Shown: positions 9,256-17,583 of the stretch, in pieces | Position numbering within the stretch: position 1 is the stretch's first letter | How the letters are laid out: every line of letters begins with the position of its first letter | Assembly: GCA_046727955.1 (NCBI GenBank) | Contig: JBKPDO010000100.1 | Location: 1 to 53,954, forward strand | DNA: 53,954 nucleotides | Source of the DNA: DASVXQ01 sp046727955 | GTDB taxonomy: Bacteria > Actinomycetota > CALGFH01 | Direction of reading: 5' to 3' | Notes under the pieces: model-generated | Seen by the model: only the letters and a program-made list of their open reading frames with translations | The model's database searches: none | What the model was told of the DNA's origin: nothing | Made by a program: the position numbers and the translations under genes

Positions 9256-9546
9256 CTACGCTGGTCCCTCGACCAGCACGACGTTGCCAGTGGAGGCACG
9301 GTCGCGGATCGCCATCGCTGCCACGTAGTCCTCGGACGCGTACCAGCGCCCGGCGTGGTCGGCGCTGGGGAACTCGACCATCACCAACCGCCGCGGCCGC
9401 CAGTCGCCTCGAATAGCTCGTGCTCGCCGCCGTGGACCAGGAAGCGTCCGTCGAACGGCTCGAGCTTCCCTGGGACGAGCGCCGTGTACTCCCCGGTAGG
9501 GCTCCGGGCCGTGGACGTCGATGTCGGCGATCACGTACGCGGGCAT
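9256..9546 (-). pseudogene. DUF1330-family protein with two compensating frameshifts
   Basis: Starts MPAYVIADIDVHGPEPYR and ends FPSADHAGRWYASEDY...NVVLVEGPA, the hallmarks of DUF1330 (small dimeric alpha-beta barrel proteins). The middle third is out of frame: an extra base in the CCCC run at 9491-9494 and a missing base near 9406 shift about 27 codons. In the shifted frame the expected EYTALVPGKLEPFDGRFLVH is still readable. The open frame survives, but the peptide in between is not family-like. A second, 3'-truncated DUF1330 copy lies at 52065-52181. Function of the family is not established. Confidence 0.8.
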
Positions 9547-9559
9547 TGCTACTCCTCCC

Positions 9560-9770
9560 CTCGTTGGGTCGTCTGCTCCCGCACCCCGGCGTCCACCGTC
9601 GGGCGGGACCGCCGCTGATCCGGCCATCCGCGCGCCGCCGCCACGCCCAAGCGCCCCTGGCGGCCGCGTCGGCCAGCGGGCGGCGCTGCTTCTCGGTCAG
9701 CTGCGGGGTGATCAGCTCGTGCAGCCCGCCCAGCACGGCATCCACGTCCTCGCTGGACTCCACCGCCCAG
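9560..9770 (-). pseudogene. ISAzo13-type transposase N-terminal remnant
   Basis: Minus-strand codons read VDAVLGGLHELITPQLTEKQ and, after a frameshift near 9640, SRPTVDAGVRE. These match the N-terminal helical/HTH part of ISAzo13-type transposases (L-T-E-K-Q-R-R ... L-S-R-P-T-V). The catalytic domain is absent. Located between the DUF1330 relic and the ISL3 composite element. Confidence 0.6.
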
Positions 9771-9845
9771 GCACGCCCCCACAACAAATATTCGACAAAA
9801 TAGTCATGCCGGGACCCCTAAACGGCTTCAGGCACCCTATCGGAT

Positions 9846-9853
9846 GGTTACTG
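9846..9853. repeat. 8-bp target-site duplication, left copy
   Basis: GGTTACTG directly precedes the left ISL3 end and is repeated at 13952-13959 directly after the right ISL3 end. Confidence 0.85.
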
Positions 9854-10004
9854 GGCTCTACGCCACCAAGCGTGGGGAACGGTGTCGTAGTCTTGCGGTG
9901 CGATGAGTCTGCCACCTGGTGCTGCAGTGCAATCGCAGCCGCGGCCGGTGGTTGGCGAAGTTGCGGAAGCCGTGCCCGACCCGCATGACCTTCTTGGTCA
10001 GTGA
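9854..10004 (-). mobile_element. ISL3-family end remnant (left boundary of composite element)
   Basis: Begins with the ISL3-like terminal repeat ggctctacgccaccaagcgt. It continues about 150 bp with sequence clearly similar to the corresponding end at 12526. It encodes the last ~45 codons of an ISL3 transposase in one open frame (VGHGFRNFANHR), which the right-hand copy has lost through a frameshift. Sequence beyond 10004 is unrelated. Confidence 0.8.
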
Positions 10005-10225
10005 TTGGATGGGTCAGGCCATGGTCCGATCTCCCGCCCATCGGGCCACCCGGCAAGCGGGCTTCCACGGCCCAGCGACCACGCCTTCCGCGTCCAGTGG
10101 TTGGGGTGCCCTGACCGGCCGGGGCGTCGACCAGGCCGCCCCGGCCGCGGGCGACGCTGTCAGCGCGCCGAGGTAGCAGGGCCGCCGATGTCCGCGCGGT
10201 CGGGCTCATGGACCCGCGATGGCGA

Positions 10226-11446
10226 TCAAGTTCGAGGTTGCTCACCTCGTAGCGGCAAGATTGGGGCAACGCGCCGCCGCAGCCGTTCGGCGGCGGCGCC
10301 GACCGGCCACAGTCGGATCGCCAGGTTCCGCGCCAGGATACCGCCACGCGTCGCCGGGATGAGCAGCGAGGCGGCCCGCGCGATGTTGCGCTGCCTGGGG
10401 TCCACCAGGGTCCGGTGGCTGGCCTCGTAGCGGCCAAAGGCCAAGCGGTGGTCGCCGGGACTGGCCGCCAGCGCCTCGGCGAGGGTGCAAGCTCCCGCCA
10501 TGGCCAGGCTGGAGCCGTCCCCGAACAGCGACACGCAGGACGCGGCGTCACCCAGCAGCGCGACCCGGCCGTGCCACCAGGGGCGCACGCGCACCTGGCT
10601 CACGGAGTCGAAGTACAGGTCGTCGGCGGCGTGCACGCGCTGCAGCAGCTCGGGCACCCGCCAGGAGGCGTCTTGAAACGCGGCGGCCAGCAGCCGCTTG
10701 TGCTGGGCGGTGTTGCGGTAGTCAAAGCCGGGCACGGCTGGGCTTCGGAAGGCGAAGAACGCCCCTGCGTCGCCACGCGAGGGGTGGATCGCGACCGCCC
10801 TGCCGGGGGTGTTGTACATGACCACCTCCCGCCCGCCTCCGATCGACCCGTCCAGCCGCATGGTGGCAGTGAACGACGTAGATTCCCATGTGGCTGTGGC
10901 GACGTAGATTCCCATGTGGCGGACGAAGTCGGATTCGGGGCCGAACGCCACCCGGCGCACCGCCGAGTGCAGCCCGTCGGCGCCGACCACCAGGTCGAAC
11001 CGGCGGGGTTGGGCGTGGTCGAAGGTGACGCCGACCCCGTGCTCGTCCTCGTCCAGGGCGACGATCGTGTCGTTGAACAGGAACTCGGCGTGGTCGCGAC
11101 TGGCCTGGTACAGGATCGACGCGAGGTCGCCGCGCGGCAGTTCCACCTCGCGGCTGCCGGCCGCTTGCTGCAAGGCCCGCATGTTGACCCCGCCGACGCG
11201 CCGGCCCTTGGCGTTGACGAAGCTGATGCCGGTCGTGTGCGTTCTGGCTTGGCGGATGCGCGGCATGACGCCCATCTGTTCGGCCACGTCCACGGCCGGC
11301 CCCCTGACGTCGACCGGGCTTCCGCTGGACCGCAGCGCCGTCGCGTGTTCGACGACGGTGGGACGGAATCCGTGCCGCGCCAGCCAGTACGCCAGCGTCG
11401 GCCCGGCGATGCCGGCCCCGCAGATCAGCACCGTCTGCTCGCTCAT
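10226..11446 (-). CDS. FAD-dependent monooxygenase (PHBH/TetX-like fold)
   Basis: A 406-residue class A flavoprotein hydroxylase. It has an N-terminal Rossmann motif GAGIAGPTLAYWLARHG (residues ~10-26), the conserved DG motif LVVGADGLHSAVR (~152-164) and the FAD-binding GD motif ALLGDAASCVSLFGDG (~288-303). Such enzymes hydroxylate aromatic or polyketide-like small molecules using NAD(P)H and O2; some inactivate antibiotics. The substrate cannot be read from the sequence. It is divergent from a TetR gene with shared operators between them, so it is probably induced by a ligand of that repressor. It is cargo of the ISL3 composite. A 21-bp direct repeat with 26-bp period (10874-10920) lies in the gene without breaking the frame. 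Confidence 0.85.
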   Translation of the reverse strand: MSEQTVLICGAGIAGPTLAYWLARHGFRPTVVEHATALRSSGSPVDVRGPAVDVAEQMGVMPRIRQARTHTTGISFVNAKGRRVGGVNMRALQQAAGSREVELPRGDLASILYQASRDHAEFLFNDTIVALDEDEHGVGVTFDHAQPRRFDLVVGADGLHSAVRRVAFGPESDFVRHMGIYVATATWESTSFTATMRLDGSIGGGREVVMYNTPGRAVAIHPSRGDAGAFFAFRSPAVPGFDYRNTAQHKRLLAAAFQDASWRVPELLQRVHAADDLYFDSVSQVRVRPWWHGRVALLGDAASCVSLFGDGSSLAMAGACTLAEALAASPGDHRLAFGRYEASHRTLVDPRQRNIARAASLLIPATRGGILARNLAIRLWPVGAAAERLRRRVAPILPLRGEQPRT

Positions 11447-11520
11447 CGCATGCTCCGATCATCGCCGCCGCCCGCCGCCGTAGGGCGCTCCACCGGTAGC
11501 GAAGCACACTCATCGCAAGT

Positions 11521-11550
11521 TTGCAATACTGCAACATTGCAATCCTGCAA
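11521..11550. promoter_or_regulatory. Two tandem palindromic operators, TTGCA-N4-TGCAA
   Basis: Copies lie at 11521-11534 (ttgcaatactgcaa) and 11537-11550 (ttgcaatcctgcaa), with 16-bp periodicity, between the divergent monooxygenase and TetR genes. Symmetry, spacing and position fit cooperative binding of two TetR dimers. The second copy overlaps a possible -35 (TTGCAA, 11537-11542) placed 16 bp before TATGCT (11559-11564). Confidence 0.8.
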
Positions 11551-11571
11551 GAACCTGGTATGCTGGGCACC

Positions 11572-12201
11572 ATGAGCGAGCTGGGAATGGGGATCCGGGA
11601 GCGCAAGAAGCAGCGCACCCGCCAGGCGCTGCGGCAGGCGGCCCTGGAGCTGTTCCAGGAACGCGGGTTCGAGGCGACCACCATCGCCGACATCACCGCA
11701 GCCGCCGACGTCGCCCCCCGAACCTTCTTCTCCTACTTCCAGACCAAGGAGGATGTCGTCCTCGACGAGGGCGCCCAGCGCTTCGCCAAGGCGCAAAAGA
11801 CGCTGCAGCAGCGACCCCACGGCGAGCCGCTGCTGGCGGCGTTCCGTCGGGCGGCGCGGGAGATCGCCGCCGACCTGCAGACCCAGTCAGACCAGGAACC
11901 GGCGATGGCGCGCGTCATCCGCAGCACCCCAGCCATCCAGGCACGCATCCGCGACCGGATGGGCCAGTGGGAGGAGCAGCTGGCCGCGATGATCGCCCAG
12001 GAGCGCAACGCCCCGCCCGACGACCTCGACTCGCACGTGGTGGCCGCCGCGCTGGTCGGCGTGCTGCGCTCGGTGCAGCGGGTCGCGGTCGCCGCCGAGA
12101 TGCAGCTGGACCTCCCCGCGCTCATGGACCACGCCTTCGACCTGCTCGAGTCCGGCCTGGCCGGATTCGCGGCGCGCCCCCGACCCCGGCCAGGTCAGTG
12201 A
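11572..12201 (+). CDS. TetR/AcrR-family transcriptional repressor
   Basis: A 209-residue one-component regulator. The N-terminal HTH shows RKKQRTRQALRQAALELFQE, then TTIADITAAADVAPRTFFSY, the canonical TetR DNA-binding block. The C-terminal ~140 residues are the ligand/dimer domain. ATG 11572 sits only 7 bp after the candidate -10 (TATGCT), which would give a leaderless or near-leaderless mRNA, common in actinobacteria; an ATG at 11560 is an in-frame alternative inside the -10. It faces away from the FAD monooxygenase, with two palindromic operators between, so it likely represses both genes. Ligand unknown. Confidence 0.9.
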   Translation: MSELGMGIRERKKQRTRQALRQAALELFQERGFEATTIADITAAADVAPRTFFSYFQTKEDVVLDEGAQRFAKAQKTLQQRPHGEPLLAAFRRAAREIAADLQTQSDQEPAMARVIRSTPAIQARIRDRMGQWEEQLAAMIAQERNAPPDDLDSHVVAAALVGVLRSVQRVAVAAEMQLDLPALMDHAFDLLESGLAGFAARPRPRPGQ

Positions 12202-12355
12202 GAAACCATGCGAGCCACCGATCTCTGCCGCACAGCGCGGCCATGCCGGGATTGGCCGGGATAGCGTCGGCAGCGCAAGCACCGGTCGGCCGCCGCAGCC
12301 CAGGCGCGTGCCATGGACAAGCACGAGGTTGACCCGGCAAGGCCCGCACCAGGTC

Positions 12356-12525
12356 ATGAGCATCACCCAGCTTCGCGCCCACCCGCCGCGGATGCTGGTG
12401 GTGTTCGGCACGCCGGTCGCGTTCGCCACCACCGGACTGGTCCACCTGGTGGCTTGGCCAAGCGGCTGCGAGATCGAGACCTCCACCAGGCTCCGCGACC
12501 GCGCCACGCTGTGGACCGTCGTCCA
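12356..12525 (+). pseudogene. 5' stub of a membrane-protein gene cut by ISL3
   Basis: From ATG 12356 the frame encodes MSITQLRAHPPRMLVVFGTP followed by a hydrophobic span (VAFATTGLVHLVAW) and DRATLWTVV, then enters the ISL3 end at 12526. It looks like the first transmembrane segment of a larger uncharacterised membrane protein whose remainder is absent from the window. No name is offered. Confidence 0.5.
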
Positions 12526-13951
12526 GGCTCTCCGCCACCAAGCGTCGATGGCGCCCTCGCAGTCTTACGGTCTGATGACTCTGCCACCTGATGCCACAGT
12601 GAAGCAGCAGGCGCAGCCGGTGGTGTTGGCGAAGTTGCGGAAGCCGTGCCGACCCGCATGACCTTCTTGATCAGCAGGTTCACGGCCTCGGTCGAGCCGT
12701 TGGAGCAGCCGCCGGTGGTGTGGAAGGCGAGGATTTCAGCCTCCCACGCCCTGACGGTACGGGCAAGGCGCGACAGCTCCGCCACCCCGACGCCGTCCGA
12801 CCAGCGGTAGAAGCGCCCCAGCGCGGCCCGGGCGTGGGCCAGGTCGCCGGTGGCGTAGACAGCGCGCAGCAGCTCCTTGCCCTGCCAGGCGACCGCTACC
12901 TCGCCGGTCGGATCCCCGGCGGCCAGCCCAGCCCGCAGCCGCACCCGTCCCCGGCTGGTGAGCTGCTCTGCGGCGGTCAGCAGCAGCTTGCGGATGCGGT
13001 ACAGCGGATCGCGTTTGCGTCCCCGGTGCCCGAGGTGGCCTGCTGGGTCCGCCGGCGGACCTGGTCGACCACCAAGTTGGCCAGCCGGATGGCGTGGAAG
13101 TGGTCCACGACCACGGTCGCGTGGCCAAGTGGGACGACCAGCGCGCTGGCATAGCCGCGCCAGGGGTCCAGCGCGACCGTGCCGACCTGGGCCAGCCAGC
13201 CGCGCGGCCGGGCGCCAAGCCAGCGGTCTACCGCGGCCCTGGTGCGGTCGGCCACCACGTCCAGCAGGTGACCCTGCTCCAGGTCGACCAGGCCGGTCAC
13301 CCATCGGGTGGGCGCCAGGCGGGTGGCCTTGAGGAAGGTGGTCTCGTCCAACCCGAGCGTGGCCACACCGTCCAGGCGCATGGGGTCGTCCACCAGCGGG
13401 GTGCCGTGGTCAGCCACCGCCCGCATGATGGTCGCCCAGCCGACCCCAGGTCGCGGGCGACCGCGGCGACCGCGTGGGCGTCCTTGCCGACCCGCCGGCA
13501 GGCCTCGGCGCGGGCCCGCTGGGTCAGCACCGCCCGAGGACGGATGGCGGCCGCCCGCTCGGTCCAGGTCCGGACCCCGCAGGCCGGCTCACGACAGCGC
13601 CAGAGGCGCTTGCGCCACCACAGCACCACCGGCCGGCCACCAGCGGGCAGGTCACGCACCCGGACCGTGCGGCGGCCGTGCAGCTCGGCCCGCTCGCCGC
13701 AGCCCACGCAGCCGATCACCGTGGCCGTGGTCTGGACGGCGAGCTGCCACTCGCCACCCACCAGCTCGGCCGAGACGACCTGGAAGCCGTCCAGGCCAAG
13801 CAGCCTGGAGGCGGACGCACTACTGTGTTGACCCACCTGGGGCCTCCCTCTTGCAGACGTCAGACATCCGCAAGATATGCGAGGCCCCAGGTGCCGTTTG
13901 GGAGCCTACGGGCCGTCAGCGGCACCTCACCACGCTTCATGACGAAGAGCC
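12526..13951 (-). mobile_element. ISL3-family insertion sequence (right arm of composite)
   Basis: Ends are imperfect inverted repeats: ggctctccgccaccaagcgt at 12526-12545 and the inverse of ggctcttcgtcatgaagcgt ending at 13951. It contains one transposase gene broken by three single-base losses. Its left flank does not match the GGTTACTG on its right, consistent with being one arm of a larger unit. Confidence 0.8.
12657..13836 (-). pseudogene. ISL3-family transposase with three frameshifts
   Basis: The N-terminal zinc-finger region has four Cys in CVGCGERAELHG and CREPACGVRTW, followed by an HTH and the DDE_Tnp_ISL3 core (LGLDETTFLKATR, VALDPWRGYASAL, VVVDHFHAIRLAN). The protein is spread over three frames. 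Single bases are missing near 13445 (after VARDLG), near 13025 (before GRKRDPLYRIRKLLL) and near 12652 (in VMRVG). All three lie in G/C runs. The family start MGQHSSASASRLLGLDGF at 13836 is intact. Inactive as sequenced. Confidence 0.85.
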
Positions 13952-13959
13952 GGTTACTG
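13952..13959. repeat. 8-bp target-site duplication, right copy
   Basis: GGTTACTG, identical to 9846-9853. It contains the TAA stop of the AIPR gene read on the minus strand (13954-13956). Confidence 0.85.
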
Positions 13960-15613
13960 ATGGGATACTCGCCCCGCGAAGTCAGCGAATACCTTGCTAC
14001 TCACTCCCTTAGTGGCTTCCACCAGGGATTTGAACCGAGAGATTGCTTCTGTCACCTTATCACGATTCTTCAAGTTACGCTCCAGCGCACCAGATAATTG
14101 CTCCACGAATGCCAGTGACGGCTCGACAATCGGTCTCCACAGTGCAGTAGCTTCTCTAGGTGATACATTCTTTCTGAAGCGCAATGCAAAAGCGTCAGGA
14201 ACCGCCCGGCCTATGTACACCTCGATGCACTCCGCAATGGCGGATGCCAACAGAAATATTGACCCTCGTTGCCTGAAGAAAGCAATCTGCGTACGTTGCG
14301 AAGCCGTTCTTTCCTGCTCAGGTACGCGGAGAAGGTTCGCCTTCGCTTCCTCGATTGCTCGAACCAGGCTATAGGCGAAGAGAATATGCCTGGCTCTAGT
14401 TCGGTCCGAGAAGAAGCGTGCATACACCTCATCCGAGGCCCAAATACGGCTCTTCTCGTTGTAAGCGACGTTGGGCTCCTGATGGAATGCAGCCAACGCT
14501 TGGGCCACCGTATCTGTGGGGATGAGGTTAGGTGGACGGGCGATGATATCCCGATCACTCCCGCGCCGCCCGCCTCTATATTCAGCATCAGGTATAGTTC
14601 GAAACTCGCTCCGGAGCCTCTCCTGGATAACATCATTACTCCGGAAGTCGGCTGCCTCAATCCGGTTCTGACTATTGTTAAATCGAATTATGTCCCGGAT
14701 GACTTCTTGATCCGAGCATTCCACGAAGCGAGCCAGGATCTTGGCATCGCTCAGACTCTCGCCGTCCCGGGAGGACACCGACCCGAGGGCACCCGTCGTC
14801 TGCGCACCGTTAACAATCGAGATGCCCTGAATGCTCAGGCGATCACCATCGAACGTGAATCCATTTACTAAGGCCGTAAGACCATTGTTGTAAGCCCAGA
14901 ATCGTTCTGGCAAAAGGCGGGCAGTCTCCTTAATGTTGTGGTTGATGTTTCGATCGCTTCTTCGGCTGCCAAGATATCCGCGTACATTTGCAGAAAACAA
15001 ATCGGCACCATACGAAGAGTAGAGCTCTCGAAGCCAGCCTGCCGGCACGGACGTGCAGAACGCACGCCATTTATCACCCGACTCCTCAAACCCTCCACCA
15101 ACATCAAGCACGAACTCATTCGAGACCAGTACTGGGATTTGAGTACTGGCGTACCATTCGTCCAGGCGAGTCCGGCCGATCTCCTGAACAACTACATCGA
15201 CTTTGGCGTCCGGATAGTTTGTCCTCAAGAGGCCCGCGGCTGTGTTCTGTACCCGCGACAGTTCCGCTTGCACTTGAGTTGATTCGGGTAAGTTGTGGAC
15301 GTACCAGATGTCCAGTCTTGTCACTTCACCGTCTTGCAGTGCTGCGTGTAGGTCAGCTCCTGGTGCCTTGAGACCCTCAGGAAGAACTTCCAAATCTCGA
15401 CCCAAGAGCCAGGCGACAGCTGTGTTAAGGTCGCTAGCCTTGTTCGCTGGCGCGGCAGCCCTTGATTCATCGGAAGCCATGTAGCTCTGCGCAATGATTG
15501 CTTGACCCGAGTCCCGGTCGACATAGACGAAGTCGCACTTCTTATCATCTGGTCCATCGGTTAATGCGCTTGCAGCGATGGTGTGGATGTCTTCAACATT
15601 CTCGTGTTTCGTG
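13954..15613 (-). CDS. AIPR-family abortive-infection protein, 5' end truncated or unclear
   Basis: About 550 residues matching AIPR (abortive infection phage resistance) proteins: CDFVYVDRDSGQAIIAQSY near the start, NINHNIKETARLLPERFWAY, then NGLTALVNGF, SIVNGAQTTGALGSV and FNNSQNRIEAADFRSND. AIPR proteins are single-gene phage-defence factors of poorly known mechanism. Base composition is visibly lower in GC than every neighbour, pointing to separate acquisition. Upstream of HENVEDIHTIAAS no in-frame ATG, GTG or TTG with a ribosome site is seen. The sequence turns back to high GC at about 15610-15650, so roughly the first 20-30 residues were probably lost in a junction. The stop codon lies within the ISL3 target duplication, but the C-terminus is intact. 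Confidence 0.8.
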
Positions 15614-15803
15614 GTTTTCGGTGGTGGTGGCCGGCCAAGGCCCCGGCGTTCCCTCGATATGCCCGATCTTGCGGCGGGCCGCACTGCTGCAGGCGTCCAT
15701 GCTCTGACGGGCCGGAGCCGGGCTCGAGTTGGCGGCCAGAACAAGGGTCTGAGCAGCAGGTTGACGCGGTCGCCGCCTACCACCCGCGGGAGCCGGGAGC
15801 CCA

Positions 15804-16088
15804 CTACGCGGGCGACAGGTTGAAGACCTCGCGTGGCCGCGACTCGCGCCCGTCGTAGTCGAAGTCGACATCGGCCGCCGCGACCGCCGCAAACCCAGCC
15901 CGTAAGGCGTCCTTGGACTCCCACTTCCCGGTCGTCACGACGGCGCCGGTGGCTTCCTCGTGCCAGCAGCCCACGTCAAGGCATCCAGGGACCGTAGCCA
16001 TGACCTCGGCGGCACGACGGACGCGCTGCACCAGCTCGTCCCGGTACTCGGGCTTGGGATAGTGGAATGCGACCAGACCGACGCTCAC
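15804..16088 (-). CDS. ABM-like small monooxygenase/EthD-type protein
   Basis: A 94-residue protein: VSVGLVAFHYPKPEYRDEL, VRRAAEVMATVPGCLDVGCW, TGAVVTTGKWESKDALRAGF and a short tail. The pattern (N-terminal strand, helix, P-G-C-L, then T-x-x-K-W-x-S-x-x-A) fits the dimeric alpha-beta barrel of antibiotic-biosynthesis-monooxygenase-like proteins. The GTG start at 16088 has GGAGGT five bases upstream; longer starts lack one. It lies between the AIPR region and the IS701-like element, on the same strand as AIPR. Substrate unknown. Confidence 0.65.
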   Translation of the reverse strand: MSVGLVAFHYPKPEYRDELVQRVRRAAEVMATVPGCLDVGCWHEEATGAVVTTGKWESKDALRAGFAAVAAADVDFDYDGRESRPREVFNLSPA

Positions 16089-16217
16089 AGCAACCTCCAA
16101 GGCGACAGGCTCGTAATTCCGAGGTAACGGTACCTGCGGCCGGTTCCTGCGACGTAGGCGCTGCGGGGTTCGGCTCACCTCCTCGCCCTGGCCCCGGGTG
16201 GCCGGCTGAGTTGACCG

Positions 16218-16283
16218 GCTTGCCTGGCAGCGCCAGGCAAGCGAGCATCGGCGGCTCATCCAGCCAAGGAGTAACCGCCGATG
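16218..16283 (+). promoter_or_regulatory. Two hairpins before the IS701-like transposase, the second enclosing its RBS and start
   Basis: Hairpin 1 is an 11-bp perfect stem, gcttgcctggc (16218-16228) with gccaggcaagc (16232-16242). Hairpin 2 pairs catcggcgg (16246-16254) with ccgccgatg (16275-16283). It places AAGGAG (16266-16271) in the loop and the ATG (16281) in the stem, a layout that would limit translation from read-through transcripts. Confidence 0.6.
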
Positions 16284-16518
16284 CCCACGCCGAGCCTACC
16301 GCGCTCACTCGCCGACCTGCTCATCGTCTTCCGCCCCTGCTTCACCGCCCCCACGTTTGCGACCTTCCGCGCCATGGTCACCGGGTTCTTGGCCCAGCCG
16401 GGCCCCCACACCGTCACCGGGATGCTGGTCGGCGCCCGGCTGGCCGGCCGCCGCCACCACGACCTGGCCTACCGGTTCTTCGCCACCGCCCGCTGGTCGG
16501 CTGACCAGCTCGGCCTAG

Positions 16519-17583
16519 ATCGATGACCGGGAATTCCGTGCAGGTCAGGCGATGTGGCGACACGCTGCCGCCAACCCGTTACAAACAGACGAAGGGCGTC
16601 CAAGATCGACGTGTTCGCACACGTCGGACCGTGGAGGTCTTCGTGATCGCCGACCTGGACACCCTTCTCACGGCACTGTACGTGGAACTCACCGACCGGG
16701 TCATCCCCGCACTCGGCAGGCGCCGCCGCGGCTCAGGGCGCCCGGCGGAGGTGACCGATGCCGAGCTGGTCTGCCTGGCCGTCGCCCAGGTGCTGCTGCG
16801 CTACCACGACGAACGCCACTGGCTGCGGGCCGCCCCAACCCGGGTGGGGCACCTGTTCCCCCGCCTGCTTGGCCAAAGCGCCTACAACCAGCGGCTCAAG
16901 GACCTGGCGCCGCTGCTGGAGGCCACGCTGCGGTGGCTGGCCGAGCAGACCCCGGGGTCGGCGGAACGGCTGCGGCTGCTGGACGGCACGCCGGTGGGCT
17001 GCGGCCAGTCCACCATCACCGCCAAGCGCTCGTGGCTGTTCGGCTACGCCGGCTACGGCTACGAGCCCTCGCACAGCCGCTTCCACTGGGGTGTCAAGCT
17101 CCTGCTGCTGTGTACCGCCGACGGGACGGTCACCGGGTTCGGTCTGGCCAACCCCAAGCTGTGGGGGGAACGCGAGGCCGTCCGGCAGCTGCTGACCCAC
17201 CAGCCGGCCAACCGGCCACCCGCAGGTTGCGCCGTTGTCACCGACAAGGGCCTGTCCGGCGAGGACACCCAGGCGTTCTTCGCCGGCCTTGAGCTTGCCC
17301 TGATCCGCCCGGCCCGCAGGGACGAGCACGACCCGGGGAGCTTCCCCAACTGGCTGCGCCAGCGCGTGGAGGCGATCATCTGGACCCTGAAGCACCAGCT
17401 CGGCCTGGAAGACCATGGCGGCCGCGTCCCTGCCGGCCTTTGGGTCCGCATCGTGCAGCGCCTGCTCGCCCTCAACGCCGCGATCTGGCACAACTGGGTC
17501 ATCGGCGTGCCGGTCAAGCGCTCCTTGATCGCCTACGATCACTGACACCGCCCCTGACCAGCCGCAAATTCCCGGTCATCGAT
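16519..17583 (+). mobile_element. IS982-type insertion sequence nested in IS701-like element
   Basis: Perfect 17-bp inverted ends, atcgatgaccgggaatt at 16519-16535 and its inverse at 17567-17583, flanked by a 4-bp CTAG on both sides (16515-16518 and 17584-17587). Length is 1065 bp with a single transposase gene. Confidence 0.9.
16643..17545 (+). CDS. IS982-family transposase
   Basis: A 300-residue transposase. The conserved opening IADLDTLLTALYVELTDRV is followed by RRGSGRPAEVTDAELVCLAV, LRLLDGTPVGCGQSTITAKR (first catalytic D), CAVVTDKGLSGEDTQAF (second D) and LRQRVEAIIWTLKHQLGLEDH (E), ending RLLALNAAIWHNW. This is the IS982 architecture. GTG 16643 is preferred because GGAGGT (16633-16638) lies five bases upstream; the frame stays open to the IS end, so longer starts are possible. 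Length and catalytic residues are complete, so it is probably functional. It is the youngest element in this nest. Confidence 0.88.
   Translation: MIADLDTLLTALYVELTDRVIPALGRRRRGSGRPAEVTDAELVCLAVAQVLLRYHDERHWLRAAPTRVGHLFPRLLGQSAYNQRLKDLAPLLEATLRWLAEQTPGSAERLRLLDGTPVGCGQSTITAKRSWLFGYAGYGYEPSHSRFHWGVKLLLLCTADGTVTGFGLANPKLWGEREAVRQLLTHQPANRPPAGCAVVTDKGLSGEDTQAFFAGLELALIRPARRDEHDPGSFPNWLRQRVEAIIWTLKHQLGLEDHGGRVPAGLWVRIVQRLLALNAAIWHNWVIGVPVKRSLIAYDH

Larger units (their letters stand above)
9854..13951. mobile_element. Composite transposon bracketed by ISL3-type ends
   Basis: The outer ends are ISL3 terminal repeats: 9854 onward, and the inverse ending at 13951. The unit is flanked on both sides by the same 8-bp GGTTACTG, the target duplication length typical of ISL3. 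Inside are an FAD monooxygenase, its divergent TetR regulator, a truncated membrane-protein stub and one near-full ISL3 copy at the right. The TSD pairs the outer ends, not the ends of the right-hand IS alone, so the whole 4.1 kb moved as one unit into the 3' end of the AIPR gene. Bases 10005-10225 hold nothing recognisable. Confidence 0.8.

Noticed and set aside
10874..10920. 21-bp direct repeat (26-bp period) in the FAD monooxygenase as another gene-breaking duplication
   Set aside because: Both copies are read within one open frame, and removing one period would break the frame rather than restore it, so it was not counted with the disruptive duplications.
14269..14871. 200-codon plus-strand frame inside the AIPR gene
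   Set aside because: It is antisense to clear AIPR motifs (SIVNGAQTTG, NINHNIKETARLLPERFWAY region) and has no recognisable domain.
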